In this document: positions 11,827 through 13,434 of the stretch, in pieces | Layout: each line of letters opens with the position of its first letter | Position numbering within the stretch: position 1 is the first letter of the stretch | NCBI RefSeq assembly: GCF_030372275.1 | Contig: NZ_JAUDDJ010000041.1 | Reading direction: 5' to 3' (one strand) | Source: Lawsonibacter sp900766145 | GTDB taxonomy: Bacteria; Bacillota; Clostridia; Oscillospirales; Oscillospiraceae | Length of the DNA: 13,434 bases | Notes under the pieces: generated by a model | Told to the model about the DNA's origin: nothing | The model's database searches: none | The model's input: only the letters and a program-made list of their open reading frames with translations | Position numbers and translations under genes: made by a program

Positions 11827-13434
11827 TCAAGATGGGATGTCGCCCAGCCGGGTGATATTAAGCGCGATAGCGCTGGCCTGATATCCGCTCCCGGTAGGTA
11901 CCACCTGAAGTGTGGTTGGGACAGTGGAGACGGACAGCGGAACGACAAAGGACTGGGGTGTGGAATCTCCAGCACTCTGGAAATTGTAGGGTACAGAGGC
12001 ACCGGGCACAATGCTTCCATTGGCTTGCAGAGAAGTGACGATGTTGGCAGGGAAGGAATCGCTGTCAGCAGGGGAGATTACGCCGTGGAATTGCACGGAA
12101 TAGACGCCGGGCTGATTGATGGTAAAGTCTGGGCTGCCGTCGGTGTGGGAAATGTCCGAGCCGTAACTGAATGCGTTGCGGTCGAATTCCAGCGGATCAC
12201 CGGAGACGCCGGCTTGAGAGGGGGAGGAGTAGGCAGACAGCAAGCTGACAGGTGGGGTGGACCCGGTTGGGCCCTGGGGAATGGTAAAGTCCAGGATGGC
12301 GCTCTGGGCGGTGCCGGAATTGCTTACTCTGGCATTGGTACCAGGATCGCCCGTCGTTACGGTACCGACAGCTAGCGTAGCAGCAGTTCCCGTCGGGCCG
12401 GTGGCGCCCGCAGCACCCTCGTTGCCAGCAGGGCCGGTGGGACCAGTGGGACCGGTAGCACCAGCAGGTCCGGTTGCGCCAGCAGGACCGGTAGCACCGG
12501 CAGGCCCGGTGGGACCAGTGGGGCCAGTTGCACCGGCAGGGCCAGCAATGCCCTGGGGCCCGGTGGGACCGGTGACTCCGGCAGTACCCTGAGGTCCGGT
12601 AGGACCAGTAGCACCGGCAGCACCCTGAGGTCCGGTAGGACCGGTAGCACCCACAGCACCCTGAGGCCCGGTAGGACCAGTAGCGCCTGCAGCACCCTGA
12701 GGCCCGGTGGGACCAGTAGCCCCTGCAGCACCCTGAGGCCCGGTAGGACCGGTAGCCCCTGCAGCACCCTGAGGCCCGGTAGGACCGGTAGCGCCCGCAG
12801 TACCCTGAGGCCCGGTAGGGCCGGTAGCACCGGCAGCGCCCTGAGGTCCGGTAGGACCGGTAGCTCCGGCAGCACCCTGAGGTCCGGTGGGGCCGGTAGC
12901 CCCCGCAGCGCCCTGAGGACCGGTAGGACCAGTGGGGCCGGTAGCACCCGCAGTACCCTGAGGCCCGGTGGGACCGGTAGCTCCGGCAGCACCCTGAGGT
13001 CCGGTGGGGCCGGTAGCCCCCGCAGCGCCCTGAGGCCCAGTGGGACCAGTGGCCCCGGCAGTACCTTGAGGACCAGTGGGACCCATAGGAATGACAAAGT
13101 CGAAGAGTGCATTCTGGGGCGTTCCAGAGTTGGTGACTTGAGCAGCAGTGCCGGGATTACCGGTGGTTACCGTTCCCACTTGCAAAGTAGCAGCGCTGCC
13201 GGCAGGACCTGTCGGCCCAGTTGCACCGGCCGTTCCAGCAGCACCAGTAGGACCAGTGGCGCCCGCAGCACCCTGAGGTCCGGTGGGGCCGGTTGCCCCG
13301 GCAGGGCCGGCAATGCCCTGAGGTCCGGTAGGCCCGGTTGCGCCATCCGGACCCGGATAGCCCTGAGGTCCGGTGGGGCCCATGGGGCCGGTGGGACCTG
13401 GAGAGCCAGCCGGTCCCGCAGCCCCGGCAGGACC
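11827..13434 (-). CDS. Collagen-like surface protein with BclA/C1q-like C-terminal domain (5' end outside window)
   Basis: The frame is open to the right edge, so the N-terminus, and any signal or targeting sequence, is missing; 535 residues are visible. They form, in order: Gly-X-Y triplets (edge to 13198), a 38-residue non-collagen module (13084-13197), a long Gly-X-Y block (12388-13083), a second copy of the module (12274-12387), and a 148-residue C-terminal domain (11830-12273). The C-terminal domain is rich in beta-strand patterns such as FTINQPGVYSVQFHGVI and SIVPGASVPYN, as in BclA/C1q/TNF-like trimer domains. Most triplets are GPT, GAT, GPQ and GAA, offering many Thr for O-glycosylation. 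No hydroxyproline pathway is needed in bacteria. It is probably a trimeric stalk on the cell or spore surface; the site is not shown by the sequence. Confidence 0.9.
   Translation of the reverse strand, partial: GPAGAAGPAGSPGPTGPMGPTGPQGYPGPDGATGPTGPQGIAGPAGATGPTGPQGAAGATGPTGAAGTAGATGPTGPAGSAATLQVGTVTTGNPGTAAQVTNSGTPQNALFDFVIPMGPTGPQGTAGATGPTGPQGAAGATGPTGPQGAAGATGPTGPQGTAGATGPTGPTGPQGAAGATGPTGPQGAAGATGPTGPQGAAGATGPTGPQGTAGATGPTGPQGAAGATGPTGPQGAAGATGPTGPQGAAGATGPTGPQGAVGATGPTGPQGAAGATGPTGPQGTAGVTGPTGPQGIAGPAGATGPTGPTGPAGATGPAGATGPAGATGPTGPTGPAGNEGAAGATGPTGTAATLAVGTVTTGDPGTNARVSNSGTAQSAILDFTIPQGPTGSTPPVSLLSAYSSPSQAGVSGDPLEFDRNAFSYGSDISHTDGSPDFTINQPGVYSVQFHGVISPADSDSFPANIVTSLQANGSIVPGASVPYNFQSAGDSTPQSFVVPLSVSTVPTTLQVVPTGSGYQASAIALNITRLGDIPS
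12274..12387 (-). repeat. Non-collagen module, copy 2 (38 aa)
   Basis: This module begins TAATLAVGTVTTGDPGT and ends LDFTIPQ. It matches the module at 13084-13197 at 26 of 38 residues. It joins the long Gly-X-Y block to the C-terminal domain. Similar VGTVTTG...DFxIP segments recur in clostridial collagen-like proteins (from memory). Confidence 0.9.
12571..13083 (-). repeat. 36-bp tandem array encoding GPTGPQGAAGAT units
   Basis: Fourteen consecutive 12-residue units (GPTGPQG, then AA, TA or AV, then GAT or GVT) plus one extra GPT triplet. Units differ mainly by silent changes and Ala/Thr at one position. A fifteenth, altered unit follows towards the C-terminus. Arrays of this kind change copy number by slippage or recombination without breaking the frame. 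Confidence 0.92.
13084..13197 (-). repeat. Non-collagen module, copy 1 (38 aa)
   Basis: This module begins SAATLQVGTVTTGNPGT and ends FDFVIPM. It interrupts the collagen-like region between two Gly-X-Y blocks. It is the partner of 12274-12387, with conserved VGTVTTG, PGT, NSGT, DF and IP. Confidence 0.9.

Noticed and set aside
12571..13083. CRISPR array
   Set aside because: The 36-bp units are directly adjacent with no unique spacers, and they encode Gly-X-Y triplets in frame.
12257..13112. Open frames overlapping the collagen-like gene (a + strand frame and a second - strand frame)
   Set aside because: The 36-bp repeats lack stop codons in several frames. The resulting Pro/Val/Gly or Leu/Pro repeats are shadows of the Gly-X-Y frame.

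Overview
The window reads as chromosomal DNA from a GC-rich Clostridia bacterium. The gene order of the first 8.6 kb is the Firmicutes translation/transcription-factor operon. The codon bias, strong AGGAGG-type ribosome binding sites and neighbouring genes suggest a gut Oscillospiraceae-like lineage (Flavonifractor/Lawsonibacter type). The genus is inference only; no rRNA gene is present.

Region 1 (about 71-9998, + strand) is one long operon. A clear sigma-A promoter (71-99, extended -10) is followed by a leader with an intrinsic-terminator hairpin (127-154). Then come rimP, nusA, ylxR (rnpM), ylxQ (L7Ae family), infB, rbfA, nrnA, truB, ribF and a polytopic membrane protein of DUF1576 type. 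The genes cover 30S maturation (RimP, RbfA), transcription elongation/termination (NusA), translation initiation (IF2), nanoRNA/pAp turnover (NrnA), tRNA Psi55 synthesis (TruB) and FMN/FAD synthesis (RibF). Two places depart from the textbook operon. A strong terminator-like hairpin lies between infB and rbfA (5243-5273). A 183-bp insert separates nrnA from truB; it holds a second copy of the first 15 codons of truB, fused to an unrelated short reading frame that runs through a hairpin overlapping the truB ribosome binding site.

Region 2 (9997-10036) is a perfect bidirectional terminator. Its arms contain parts of the stop codons of the two convergent genes.

Region 3 (10035-13434, - strand), read right to left, holds a collagen-like surface protein (5' end beyond the window), a family 2 glycosyltransferase with a TPR-like C-terminal half, and a GNAT acetyltransferase of the phosphinothricin-acetyltransferase type. 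The collagen-like protein has Thr-rich Gly-X-Y triplets, a 36-bp tandem array, two copies of a 38-residue non-collagen module and a C-terminal BclA/C1q-like beta domain. Its pairing with a glycosyltransferase recalls BclA glycoproteins of spore-formers and suggests a glycosylated surface or spore-coat filament. No tRNA, rRNA, CRISPR array or transposase was seen. Positions 1-70 show nothing I can name.
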